Shown piece by piece: positions 31,540-40,466 of a stretch of DNA of 64,000 bases (positions are counted from its first letter, which is position 1; every line of letters begins with the position of its first letter). The notes beneath the pieces were generated by a model that was given only the letters and a program-made list of their open reading frames with translations, was not told the origin of the DNA and did no database searches. The DNA is from Anaerotalea alkaliphila (GTDB lineage: Bacteria > Bacillota > Clostridia > Lachnospirales > Vallitaleaceae): NCBI RefSeq assembly GCF_010179735.1, contig NZ_JAAEEH010000003.1, forward strand, positions 62,001 through 126,000. The letters run 5' to 3'. A program made the position numbers and the translations under genes.

Positions 31540-32305
31540 GAAGACGGACGACCCCAAGGTGGAGTTGGACGGAGGCTACTTTTTCGGATACGGGGCATTC
31601 GAGACCCTTCTGGCGGAGGCGCCGCCGGTGTTCCTGAGGATGCACCTGGAACGCCTCCACCGGGCCCTGGATGTTCTGGGAATCGGCCGCCGGGTGGAGC
31701 CCTGGGAAGTGGAACAGGCGGTGGAGCTGCTCTCCTGCCGGGGGCAGGTGCTGAAGGTGGCCGTGTCCGAGAAGAATACGGTCTTTTCCGCAAGGCCCAA
31801 TCCCTACAGGCAGTCGGACTACGCCCAGGGGGCGGTCCTGGGACCTTCGTCGGTGGGCAAGAACAGCCTCTCGCCGGCGGTCCGGATCAAGAGCCTGAAC
31901 TATCTGGAAAACCTTCTGGAGAACCGGAAGGCCAAGGGGCAGGGGTGGTCGGACGCATTTTTCCTTAACGAAAAGGGCTGCGTCACGGAAACGACCACGG
32001 CCAACCTCTTCTTCCTCCAGAACGGGAAGCTGCATACGCCGGCCTTGGAAAACGGACTGCTGGACGGGACCGTCAGGAGATGGCTGCTGGAGGAAGGGCA
32101 GGGAAACCGTTTGCCGGAAGGCTTGGCCGTGATGGAGGGAAACTACGGTCCGGAGGCGTTTGCGGCGTCGGAAGGGGTGATCATGACCAACAGCGTGCTG
32201 GGGGTGATGGCGGTGTCCTCCTGGGAGGGGAGGGAGCTTCCCAGGCCGGAGGTCCTGGAAGCTGTCCGCCGGCATTACGGGGAGGCGACGGAATGGAAAG
32301 GGTGA
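31520..32305 (+). CDS. pabC: Aminodeoxychorismate lyase (PabC), class IV PLP enzyme
   Basis: The 261-residue fold-type IV aminotransferase-like protein has GYFFGYGAFETLL at the N-terminus, the PLP lysine in RIKSLNYLENLL and the family segment FLNEKGCVTETTTANLFF. It splits pyruvate from aminodeoxychorismate to give pABA. Branched-chain and D-amino acid transaminases share the fold; the position directly after pabAB, overlapping pabB by 20 bases, supports PabC. Confidence 0.9.
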   Translation: MWIINGRKTDDPKVELDGGYFFGYGAFETLLAEAPPVFLRMHLERLHRALDVLGIGRRVEPWEVEQAVELLSCRGQVLKVAVSEKNTVFSARPNPYRQSDYAQGAVLGPSSVGKNSLSPAVRIKSLNYLENLLENRKAKGQGWSDAFFLNEKGCVTETTTANLFFLQNGKLHTPALENGLLDGTVRRWLLEEGQGNRLPEGLAVMEGNYGPEAFAASEGVIMTNSVLGVMAVSSWEGRELPRPEVLEAVRRHYGEATEWKG

Positions 32306-32775
32306 ACAGGATCCTGCGGGATCCCGCCTTCAAGGAGATCTTGGACAGGATTGGAGAACTGGAGGCGGACCGGATCTTTTGCGGCCATGGGTTGGGACAC
32401 TGCATGGATGTGGCCCGGATCGCACAGATACTGAACCTGGAGGAAGGGGTCGGGATCGAGAAGGAACTGGTCTATGCCTGCGGATTGGTCCATGATGTGG
32501 GGCGATCCGTGGAGGACAGGGGAGGCGTGCCCCATGCCCAGGCGGGGGTAGGAGTTGCCCGTGCCCTGCTGGAAAGGGCGGGGTTCCTGGAGGAAGAGCG
32601 GAAGGAGATCCTGGAGGCGGTGGCACAGCACGGGAATCCGGAGGCGGCCGGCAGGAAAGACCTTTCCGGCCTCCTCTACAGGGCGGACAAGCTTTCCCGC
32701 CAGTGCCATCTCTGCCGGGCGGCAAGGGAATGCGACTGGCCGGAGGGGAAGAAGCAGAAGGAATGGAGGGTATAG
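32293..32775 (+). CDS. HD-domain hydrolase inside the folate operon
   Basis: The 160-residue protein has a clear HD-domain metal site: the His of GHCMDVARIAQ, the HD pair in CGLVHDVGRS, a later His in AVAQHGN and an Asp in YRADKLSRQC. A CHLCRAARECDW cluster follows near the C-terminus. The start ATG 32293 overlaps pabC by 13 bases, and the next gene, folP, starts five bases after the stop. No folate step is formally assigned to this family in bacteria, but the operon lacks a recognisable enzyme to remove pyrophosphate or phosphate from dihydroneopterin triphosphate, so such a role is a reasonable hypothesis. Confidence 0.85.
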   Translation: MERVNRILRDPAFKEILDRIGELEADRIFCGHGLGHCMDVARIAQILNLEEGVGIEKELVYACGLVHDVGRSVEDRGGVPHAQAGVGVARALLERAGFLEEERKEILEAVAQHGNPEAAGRKDLSGLLYRADKLSRQCHLCRAARECDWPEGKKQKEWRV

Positions 32776-32779
32776 GGAG

Positions 32780-33646
32780 ATGACAGAAGGGAAACCTTGG
32801 AAACTGAAGAGGACGGACCGCGCCCTGGTCATGGGCATCCTGAATGTGACGCCGGATTCCTTTTCCGATGGGGGAAGGTTCAACCGGGTGGAGGATGCGG
32901 TGGCCCGTTGCATGGAAATGATCGGGGAAGGGGCGGACATCATCGACATCGGCGGGGAATCCACCCGTCCTGGGCACAGTCCCCTGTCGGAGGAGGAGGA
33001 GATCGACCGGGTGGTTCCGGTGGTCGAAGGGATCCGGAGACGGACAAGCCATCCCCTGTCCATCGACACCTCCAAGGCGGCGGTGGCGGAAGCCGCCATC
33101 CTGGCCGGTGCGGACATGGTCAACGACGTCTGGGGATTCAAGCGGGACAAGGAAATGGCCCGGGTGTGCGCAAGGCACCGGGTGGTCTGCTGCCTGATGC
33201 ACAACAGGGAACCGGAAGGTCTGGACGTCTACCGGAACCTGGAACCCCAGGCCTATGTGGAGCTTGTCTGCAGGGAATTGTTGGAAAGCCTATCCATCGC
33301 CCGGGAGGCGGGGATCCGGGAAGAGGACATCCTGCTGGATCCGGGTGTGGGGTTCGCAAAGACGCGGGAACAGAACCTGCTGGTGATGAAGCACCTGGAC
33401 AGGTTCGTGGCCATGGGGCATCCCGTGCTGCTGGGCACGTCCAGGAAATCCGTGATCGGACTTACGCTGGACCTGCCTGTAGACCAGCGCCTGGAGGGAA
33501 CCCTGGCCACCACCGTCCTTGGACGGATGTCTGGATGCACGGTTTTCCGTGTGCATGACGTGAAGGAGAATGTGCGGGCCCTGCGGATGACGGAAGCCGT
33601 CCTGGCGGCGGGGAGCGGAGGGGAGAGTGGATCCCATGGAGGATAG
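32780..33646 (+). CDS. folP: Dihydropteroate synthase
   Basis: The 288-residue TIM-barrel enzyme joins pABA to hydroxymethyl-dihydropterin pyrophosphate and is the target of sulfonamides. Both pterin-binding signatures are present: MGILNVTPDSFSDGGRF near the N-terminus and IDIGGESTRPGH. Further on come SIDTSKAAVAE, DVWGFKRD, DPGVGFAKT and LGTSRKSVIG. A start at 32780 with a GGGAGA site gives the normal length. It overlaps the following folBK gene by 11 bases. Confidence 0.96.
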   Translation: MTEGKPWKLKRTDRALVMGILNVTPDSFSDGGRFNRVEDAVARCMEMIGEGADIIDIGGESTRPGHSPLSEEEEIDRVVPVVEGIRRRTSHPLSIDTSKAAVAEAAILAGADMVNDVWGFKRDKEMARVCARHRVVCCLMHNREPEGLDVYRNLEPQAYVELVCRELLESLSIAREAGIREEDILLDPGVGFAKTREQNLLVMKHLDRFVAMGHPVLLGTSRKSVIGLTLDLPVDQRLEGTLATTVLGRMSGCTVFRVHDVKENVRALRMTEAVLAAGSGGESGSHGG

Positions 33647-34442
33647 GATCATCATCAAAGGCCTGGAGGTGTTCGCCTTTCATGGCGTCCTGCCGGAGGA
33701 GACAAGCATGGGACAGAAATTCATCCTGGACATGGAGGTCTTTTTGGACCTGCAGTCGGCAGGCTTGACGGACCGGCTGGAAGGAACCCTGCACTACGGC
33801 CATCTGAGCCGGGAGGCGTTGGAAGCCTTCCGGAAGGACACCTGCCAGCTGATCGAGGCGGCGGCGGAGAATGTCTGCCACGCCCTGCTGGAGGGGCATC
33901 CCCAGATCCGGGAGATCCTGCTGACGGTGAAAAAGCCCCGTGCCCCCATCCATCTGCACCTGGAGTATCCGGCGGTGCAGGTGCGCAGGAAGTGGCACCG
34001 GGCTTATGTGGCATTGGGCTCCAACCTGGGGGACCGGGAGGAGACGATCCGGCAGGCGCTGGAGAGGATGGGGAAGGAGAGGGGAATCCGGCTGGGCCGT
34101 TGCTCCACGTTGGTGGAAACGGAACCGGTGGGCTACCTGGAGCAAGGCCCCTTCATCAATGGGGTGGTGGAGCTGCGGACCCTGCTGGAGCCTGCCGTAT
34201 TGCTGGAAAAGCTCCAGGAAATGGAAAATGCGCTCCATAGGGAGCGCATCATCCGTTGGGGTCCCCGGACCATCGACCTGGACATCCTGCTGTACGACGA
34301 CCTGGTTCTGGAGGGAGGGGATTTGATTGTTCCCCATCCTAGAATGCTGGAAAGGGGATTTGTGATGGAGCCCTTGAAGGAGATTGCCCCCTACGTGCTC
34401 CATCCGCTGGAAAGGAAACGGATCGGGGACCTCTGGCCTTAA
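33636..34442 (+). CDS. folBK: Bifunctional dihydroneopterin aldolase / HPPK (FolB-FolK fusion)
   Basis: The 268-residue protein joins two consecutive pathway enzymes. Residues ~1-118 are dihydroneopterin aldolase (IIIKGLEVFAFHGVLPEE, then LHYGHLS and the VKKP motif). Residues ~122-268 are hydroxymethyl-dihydropterin pyrophosphokinase (YVALGSNLGDREETI, RWGPRTIDLDILLYDD and VPHPRMLERGFVMEPL). The start at 33636 follows GGGAGAG; a GTG at 33627 is an alternative. It ends the folate operon, and its TAA stop shares two bases with the stop of pyk on the opposite strand. Confidence 0.95.
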   Translation: MEDRIIIKGLEVFAFHGVLPEETSMGQKFILDMEVFLDLQSAGLTDRLEGTLHYGHLSREALEAFRKDTCQLIEAAAENVCHALLEGHPQIREILLTVKKPRAPIHLHLEYPAVQVRRKWHRAYVALGSNLGDREETIRQALERMGKERGIRLGRCSTLVETEPVGYLEQGPFINGVVELRTLLEPAVLLEKLQEMENALHRERIIRWGPRTIDLDILLYDDLVLEGGDLIVPHPRMLERGFVMEPLKEIAPYVLHPLERKRIGDLWP

Positions 34443-35857
34443 TCCACTTCCTGGACTTTCATCAGGTTGGTCTTGCCGGTGACGCCCAAAGGCACGCCGG
34501 CGGTGATGACCACCAGGTCCTGGGATTTCAGATAGCCCATCTTCTTTGCGACTTCCACGGACTTGTAAAACAGGATGTCGGAAGAGGATTCCTTCATCAT
34601 CAGGATGGGCTTCACGCCCCAGTACAGCTGCATCTGCCGCTGGGTCTGCGCGTTGGTCGTGGTGGCGAACACCGGAACCTTGGGGCGGAACATGGAAAGC
34701 ATCAGAGCCGTGCGTCCGCTGACGGTGGGGGAGATGATGGCCTTTGCGCCCAGATACATGGCCGTGCTGCAAGTGGCATAGCTCACCGCGTTGGTGACGC
34801 TCTTCTCCCGCATGCTCACGATCTTCTGGAAGACCAGCTCGTAGTCGATGGTCTCCTCGGCGGATGCCGCAATCTTGCGCATGATGGACACCGCGTTCAC
34901 GGGATAGGCTCCTGCGGCCGTCTCGCCGGAAAGCATGATGGCATCCGTACCGTCCAGCACCGCATTGGCCACGTCGGAGACTTCCGCGCGGGTGGGGCGT
35001 GGGTTCTTGATCATGGACTCCAGCATCTGGGTTGCGGTGATTACAGGGGTCGCCGCCTTGTTGCATTTTTCAATGATCGTCTTCTGGGCGACGGGGATCC
35101 TTTCGGGAGGGATTTCCACACCCAGGTCTCCCCTGGCCACCATGATGGCGTCGGATGCTTCGATGATGGCATCGATGTTGTCCAAGCCTTCCTGGTTCTC
35201 GATCTTGGAGATGATCTTGATCCCCTGGCCGCCATGCTGGTCCAGCAGGGCGCGGATCTCCAGAACATCCTGGGCGTTCCGGATGAAGGAGGCTGCGATG
35301 AAATCCACGTCCTGCTCCACGGCGAATTTCATGTTCTCCCGGTCCTGTTCGGAAAGGATGGGGAGCTGCAGGCTGATGTTGGGCACGTTCACGCCCTTCT
35401 TGTTCTTCACGGTTCCACCGTTCTTCACCAGACACTGGATGTCCGTACCTTCAATCGCCACCACTTCCATCTCGATCAGGCCGTCATCCACAAGGATGGA
35501 GGAGCCCACCTTCACATCCTTGTAAAGTTCCGGATAGTTGACGCAGAAGGCGTGTTCCGTGCCTTCGAAGTCCCCGTTGCTGACGGTGATCATCTGGCCG
35601 GACTGCAATTCCACAGAACCGTTGACGAAATCCTTTGTGCGGATTTCGGGTCCCCTGGTGTCCAAAAGGATGGCAACAGGCTCACCCAGCTCCTCGCGGA
35701 CCTCCTTGATGAGGTCGATCATGACTTTGGCGGTGTCTCCGGTATTGTGCGAAAGGTTGATGCGGGCGATGCTCAATCCGTTCAAGACAAGCTGGGAGAG
35801 CGTCTCCTTGTTGTCGCATGCGGGTCCGATGGTACAAATGATTTTGGTTTTCGTCAT
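34439..35857 (-). CDS. pyk: Pyruvate kinase
   Basis: The 472-residue enzyme transfers phosphate from PEP to ADP. It has KIICTIGPACDN at the N-terminus, RINLSHNTGD, the active-site segment IISKIENQEGLDNIDAII, VARGDLGVEIP, and the C-terminal allosteric domain up to VQEVD. It lacks the extra C-terminal PEP-utiliser-like domain found in many Firmicute pyruvate kinases. The start at 35857 (not the in-frame ATG at 35893) follows CGAGGAGA. It converges on folBK with no terminator between them. Confidence 0.96.
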   Translation of the reverse strand: MTKTKIICTIGPACDNKETLSQLVLNGLSIARINLSHNTGDTAKVMIDLIKEVREELGEPVAILLDTRGPEIRTKDFVNGSVELQSGQMITVSNGDFEGTEHAFCVNYPELYKDVKVGSSILVDDGLIEMEVVAIEGTDIQCLVKNGGTVKNKKGVNVPNISLQLPILSEQDRENMKFAVEQDVDFIAASFIRNAQDVLEIRALLDQHGGQGIKIISKIENQEGLDNIDAIIEASDAIMVARGDLGVEIPPERIPVAQKTIIEKCNKAATPVITATQMLESMIKNPRPTRAEVSDVANAVLDGTDAIMLSGETAAGAYPVNAVSIMRKIAASAEETIDYELVFQKIVSMREKSVTNAVSYATCSTAMYLGAKAIISPTVSGRTALMLSMFRPKVPVFATTTNAQTQRQMQLYWGVKPILMMKESSSDILFYKSVEVAKKMGYLKSQDLVVITAGVPLGVTGKTNLMKVQEVD

Positions 35858-35898
35858 ACGGAATCTCCTCGTTTTATATGTATTTAAACTCATGCACT

Positions 35899-35904
35899 AT
35901 TATA
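35899..35904 (-). promoter_or_regulatory. -10 element of the pyk promoter
   Basis: On the minus strand a perfect TATAAT lies 42 bases upstream of the pyk start codon; the -35 region is not well conserved. The rest of the 192-base gap to addA shows no further clear signal. Confidence 0.55.
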
Positions 35905-36049
35905 CATGAAAAGGGGTGGCCTGTGTTGTAAATTTCCTTAAATTGGCGTGCCAGGGAAAAAAAGAGGTTTTTTCATAAAAACAATCCATCCCCGACGGGT
36001 GTCCTTGTAGGATTCCCACAATCGATGACCGGACAGGAGGCATATTCTC

Positions 36050-39000
36050 ATGGGCAACATGCAATTCACAGAGGAACAGGAATCGGTCATTTGCACAAGG
36101 GGAAGGAACATGCTGGTGTCCGCCGCAGCCGGGTCCGGCAAGACGGCGGTGCTGGTGGAGCGCATCATCCGAAGGGTGCTGGACCAGGAAAATCCCCTGG
36201 AGATCGACCGTCTGCTGGTGGTGACATTCACCCACGCGGCTGCCAGCGAGATGCGGGAAAGGATCGGCGAAGCGCTGGAAAGAGCCATGGAATCCCCCGA
36301 AGGAGGCAGGTTCCTGAACCGTCAGATGACCCTCCTCCCAACGGCAGACATCATGACCATCCATGCCTTCTGCCTGAAGGTCCTGCGGACCTACTATGAC
36401 CGGATCGGGCTGGATCCGGGGTTCCGCGTGGGGGATGAGACGGAACTTGCCCTGCTCAGGCACCAGGTCATGGAAGAGGTGCTGGAGGCCAAATACGAGG
36501 AGGGCGACCCTGGGTTCCTCCGCCTGGTGGAAAGCCATGCCTCCGGAAAAACGGACGAACGTCTGGAGGAGATGGTGGAGGAGGCCTATGCCTTCGCCAT
36601 GAGCAACCCCTGGCCGGTGGAATGGCTGCGGAGCTGCCTGGAGAAGACGGATGTGCGGGACCTGCAGACGTACCGCCGCACGGAATACTACCGGATCATG
36701 CGGAAGGAGGTGGGGAGGATCCTGCAGGAGGCAAGGGAACACATGCAAGCTGCGGCGGAAATCGCCTCCATGGACCAGGGCCCTGGAAAGTACAGGGAAA
36801 CCATCCGGGTCTACCTGGAGCATGTGGACGGGCTGGAACGGGCGGTGGAGGAGGAGGACGGCCAGGCCCATGTCCGGGCCGCATTCCCTTCCCAGCGGTT
36901 GAGCACCGCCAGCAAAGGGGTGGATCCGGAGCTCCGGGAGGAGGCCAAGAGGGAAATCGAAGCCGCCCGGGAACTCCTGAAGCCCCTCCAAGCCACATGG
37001 TTCAACGGGGACGACAACCGGAAGCTGGCCCATCTCGGGTTCCAGCACGACATCATGGAAGTGTTCGTGGAGCTTGTGGAATCGTTCCTGGAAGCCTACG
37101 CCCAGGAAAAGGTCCGCAGGAACCTCATAGACTTCAACGACATCGAACACCATGCACTGGAGATCCTGCTGCCTCTGGGTGAGGACGGGACCAGGATTCC
37201 CTCCCAGGCGGCCAGGGACCTGCGGAAACAGTACGTGGAGGTTCTGGTGGACGAGTACCAGGACAGCAACGAGGTCCAGGAGGCCATCCTGTCCTGCGTC
37301 TCCCGGGAGGGGGACGGGGAACCCAACCGGTTCATGGTGGGGGACGTGAAGCAGAGCATCTACAAGTTCCGGCTGGCCAAGCCGGAAATCTTCATCCAGA
37401 AGTACCATGCCTACGGTTACGGCCATGGGACCCACATGAAGGTCGACCTCCAGAAGAACTTCCGGAGCCGGAGGGAGGTCCTGGAGGGGGTCAACGCCGT
37501 TTTCACCCGGATCATGGGTCCGGAGCTGGGGGACGTCGCCTATGACGAAAAGGCCCGCCTGAACCCAGGGGCCTCCTACGCTCCAGGTCCGGGATACCTG
37601 CCCGCGGTGATGCTGGTGGACAGGAAAGAGATGGAGGAAGGGGAGCAGGACCTGAAGACGCCCCAGCTGGAAGCCAGGGCCGTGGGTCTGAAGATCCAGG
37701 AGCTGGTGCGGATGGATCCGCCCTTCCAGGTTTACGACAAGCAGCTGGATGGCCTGCGGCCCCTGCGGTACAAGGACGTCACCGTGCTGATGCGCTCCCC
37801 TGCGGGCTGGACGGATGTGTTCCTGGAGGAATTCAAGTCCCTGGACATTCCCGTCCACGCCCAGGGAGCCACCGGATATTTCGAGAGCGTGGAAATCCGG
37901 ATCATGGTAAGCCTGCTGCAGGTGCTGGACAATCCCAGGCAGGAGATCCCCCTTTATGCCGTGCTGCGCTCTCCGGTGGTGGGCTTGAGCGGCAACGAGC
38001 TGGCAAGCATCCGGGGGGGCGGGGAAGGGATGGAGCTGATGGACGCCCTGGAGGTGTTCGCATCCAGGGAGGACCTGGACAGCGGCAACGGGCTGGAGGC
38101 CAAGGTATCCCGGTTCCTGGATCTCCACAAGGAACTGCGGGAGCAGGCGGGAACCCTGCCGGTCCATGAGCTGCTCCTGAAAGCCTACGACCTGACGGGC
38201 TACTATGCCTACGCCTCCCTGATGCCCGGGGGCAAGCAGCGCCAGGCCAACCTGGACCTTCTGGTGGACAAAAGCCTGGCTTACGGAAAAACGGGCTCCC
38301 AGGGGATTTTCGCCTTCCTCCGCTACCTGGAACACATCAAGAAGTTCTCCATCGAAATGGGGGAGGCGAGCCTCTTCATGGAAGACGACGACCTGGTTCG
38401 GATCATGAGCATCCACAAAAGCAAGGGCCTGGAATTCCCCGTGGTCTTTGTGGCCGGCCTGGGGAAGAAATTCAACAAGATGGACCTGAACAAGAGTCTG
38501 GTCCTCCACCAGGAGCTGGGGTTCGGCGTGGACTATGTGGATCTGGACAGGCGCTACCGGCTGGAAACCCTGGCCAAGACAGCCATCCGGCAGGTGGCCC
38601 AGCGGGAACTCCTGTCGGAGGAGATGCGGATCCTCTATGTGGCCATGACCAGGGCCAAGGAAAAGCTCTTCCTCTGCGGAACCGTAACCGACCTGGAGAA
38701 AAAGAGGGAGACCTGGTCCCGCGTCCCCACAGGCGGTCCGGTACCCTTCGGCCGCCTGTGGGGAGCCGGCAGCCTGCTGGATTGGGTCATGCTCGCTCTA
38801 GAAGACGGAGGGGCCTCGGGTTGGGAGGTGGCGGTCGTGCCGCCCCAAGACCTCCAGGAGGCGCCTATCCTGGCCAGGGAAGCCTATCTGGAGGACATGG
38901 GGGAATGGCTGGAGGGGCCTGTGGATCCGGAGGCGCTTGCGGAGCTGTCCGCCGTTTTGGACTGGTCCTACGGACATGAAGTGGAGACCAAGGTGCCCGT

Positions 39001-39673
39001 ATCCACCACCGTCTCCGCATTGAAAAGGGCTTTGCCGGCCGAAGACCGGCAAGGAACGGAGGCGGAATCCAGGGATTTGGAGCCCGGGGGGACGGAACCC
39101 GCCTTCATCCGCCAGGCCAGGGAGTCCGCCGGACATCTGGGAGGTGCGGCCCTGGGAACCGCGTACCACAAGGTGCTGCGCCACCTGGATTTCGGTCCGG
39201 ACCGGACGTCGGGGAGGCTGGAAGCCTATCTGGCGGAATTGGAGGGGAGGGGCGTCCTCACCCCTCTGGAACGGAGGCACATCAGGGTCAGGGAACTGGA
39301 ACGCTTCCTGGGGACTTCCCTGGCCGCAAGGATGGGGGAAGCCGCCGCCAAGGGGATGCTGGAACGGGAACGACCTTTTGTGGTGGGCATCCCAGGCAGG
39401 GAGCTGTCGAAGGCTTACGACACGGAGGAGACGGTCATGTTGCAAGGGGTGATCGACGCCTATTTCGAGGAGGAAGGCGGCTATGTCCTGGTGGACTACA
39501 AAACGGACAAGGTGGCCCCCCGGGAGGAAGGGACGCTGCGGGAAAGGTACAACTCCCAGATGGGCCATTACCGGAGGGCGTTGGAGCAATTGGGAGGGAA
39601 AAAGGTGAAAGAGGCCTATATCTACAGCTTTCCTTTGGGAAAGGCATTGACAATCGAGGGGGAGGATGTATAA
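36050..39673 (+). CDS. addA: ATP-dependent helicase/nuclease subunit A (AddA)
   Basis: At 1207 residues this matches AddA: QFTEEQESVICT and Walker A SAAAGSGKTAVLVERI at the N-terminus, VDEYQDSN (Walker B), GDVKQSIYKFRLAKP, MSIHKSKGLEFPVVFVAG, and a C-terminal RecB-family nuclease domain with LVDYKTDKV. It is the motor and second nuclease of the AddAB end-processing machine. ACAGGAGG precedes the start. Its usual operon partner addB is at 16.8-20.2 kb. The next gene starts one base after its stop. Confidence 0.97.
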   Translation: MGNMQFTEEQESVICTRGRNMLVSAAAGSGKTAVLVERIIRRVLDQENPLEIDRLLVVTFTHAAASEMRERIGEALERAMESPEGGRFLNRQMTLLPTADIMTIHAFCLKVLRTYYDRIGLDPGFRVGDETELALLRHQVMEEVLEAKYEEGDPGFLRLVESHASGKTDERLEEMVEEAYAFAMSNPWPVEWLRSCLEKTDVRDLQTYRRTEYYRIMRKEVGRILQEAREHMQAAAEIASMDQGPGKYRETIRVYLEHVDGLERAVEEEDGQAHVRAAFPSQRLSTASKGVDPELREEAKREIEAARELLKPLQATWFNGDDNRKLAHLGFQHDIMEVFVELVESFLEAYAQEKVRRNLIDFNDIEHHALEILLPLGEDGTRIPSQAARDLRKQYVEVLVDEYQDSNEVQEAILSCVSREGDGEPNRFMVGDVKQSIYKFRLAKPEIFIQKYHAYGYGHGTHMKVDLQKNFRSRREVLEGVNAVFTRIMGPELGDVAYDEKARLNPGASYAPGPGYLPAVMLVDRKEMEEGEQDLKTPQLEARAVGLKIQELVRMDPPFQVYDKQLDGLRPLRYKDVTVLMRSPAGWTDVFLEEFKSLDIPVHAQGATGYFESVEIRIMVSLLQVLDNPRQEIPLYAVLRSPVVGLSGNELASIRGGGEGMELMDALEVFASREDLDSGNGLEAKVSRFLDLHKELREQAGTLPVHELLLKAYDLTGYYAYASLMPGGKQRQANLDLLVDKSLAYGKTGSQGIFAFLRYLEHIKKFSIEMGEASLFMEDDDLVRIMSIHKSKGLEFPVVFVAGLGKKFNKMDLNKSLVLHQELGFGVDYVDLDRRYRLETLAKTAIRQVAQRELLSEEMRILYVAMTRAKEKLFLCGTVTDLEKKRETWSRVPTGGPVPFGRLWGAGSLLDWVMLALEDGGASGWEVAVVPPQDLQEAPILAREAYLEDMGEWLEGPVDPEALAELSAVLDWSYGHEVETKVPVSTTVSALKRALPAEDRQGTEAESRDLEPGGTEPAFIRQARESAGHLGGAALGTAYHKVLRHLDFGPDRTSGRLEAYLAELEGRGVLTPLERRHIRVRELERFLGTSLAARMGEAAAKGMLERERPFVVGIPGRELSKAYDTEETVMLQGVIDAYFEEEGGYVLVDYKTDKVAPREEGTLRERYNSQMGHYRRALEQLGGKKVKEAYIYSFPLGKALTIEGEDV

Positions 39674-39674
39674 T

Positions 39675-40457
39675 ATGTCCAGATATGGACGTTTTGCGGA
39701 AGTCTACGACCTATGGATGCAGGAGACCCCCTATGGGGATTGGGCGCAGAACCTGCTGGAGATCTGGAAACGTTGGGGATGCGCTCCCCGGCTGGTGCTG
39801 GACCTGGGCTGCGGAACGGGTAACATGACGCAGCTGCTGGCGGAAAAGGGCTACGACATGATCGGTGTGGACCTTTCCGGGGAGATGCTTGCAAAGGCCC
39901 AGGAAAAGGCCGAAGCCAAAGGGTTGGAAATCCTGTACCTGCAGCAGGACATGACGGAGTTCGAGCTCTACGGCACCGTGGATGCGGTGGTTTCCATATG
40001 CGACAGCATGAACTACCTGCTGGAAGAGGCGGAGCTTCTGGAAGCCTTCCGCCTGGTGGAGAACTATCTGGATCCGGGCGGACTGTTCATCTTCGACATG
40101 AACACGGAATACAAGTTCGCCCAGGTGTACGGGGACGGGACCTACGCCTCCTGCCACGAAGGATACGCCTACATCTGGCAAAACGCCTACTACGGGGATG
40201 AAATGGTCAACGAATACGAGGTGGCCTTCTTCATCCGCGAGGAGGACGGCCGCTATGAGCGCTTCGACGAAGTGCACCAGGAGCGCGCCTATCCGCCGGA
40301 ACGGGTGACGGACCTGCTGGAGCAGGCCGGCCTGTCGGTGGAGGCGGTCCTGGACGCGGACACCATGGAGCCCCCCACTTCCGTTTCGGAAAGGCTCTAT
40401 TTCGTTGCGAAGGAAGTCCGCAAACGCGCCTTGGAAAAACAAGAACCCATGGAATAG
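39675..40457 (+). CDS. Class I SAM-dependent methyltransferase
   Basis: The 260-residue protein has the SAM-binding pattern VLDLGCGTGNMTQLLAEKGY, followed by the acidic GVDLSGEMLAKAQ and the later MTEFELYGTVDAVVSICDSM. It resembles small methyltransferases of unknown substrate found widely in Firmicutes. ATG 39675 is preferred because GGGGGAGG ends nine bases before it; ATG 39666 overlaps the addA stop. It sits between addA and hslO on one strand, probably cotranscribed. The substrate is unknown. Confidence 0.9.
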   Translation: MSRYGRFAEVYDLWMQETPYGDWAQNLLEIWKRWGCAPRLVLDLGCGTGNMTQLLAEKGYDMIGVDLSGEMLAKAQEKAEAKGLEILYLQQDMTEFELYGTVDAVVSICDSMNYLLEEAELLEAFRLVENYLDPGGLFIFDMNTEYKFAQVYGDGTYASCHEGYAYIWQNAYYGDEMVNEYEVAFFIREEDGRYERFDEVHQERAYPPERVTDLLEQAGLSVEAVLDADTMEPPTSVSERLYFVAKEVRKRALEKQEPME

Positions 40458-40466
40458 GAGATGCAT

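Noticed and set aside
35900-38509. A long open frame opposite addA
   Set aside because: Antisense shadow in GC-rich DNA; no domain, no start signal, His/Pro/Gln-rich composition.
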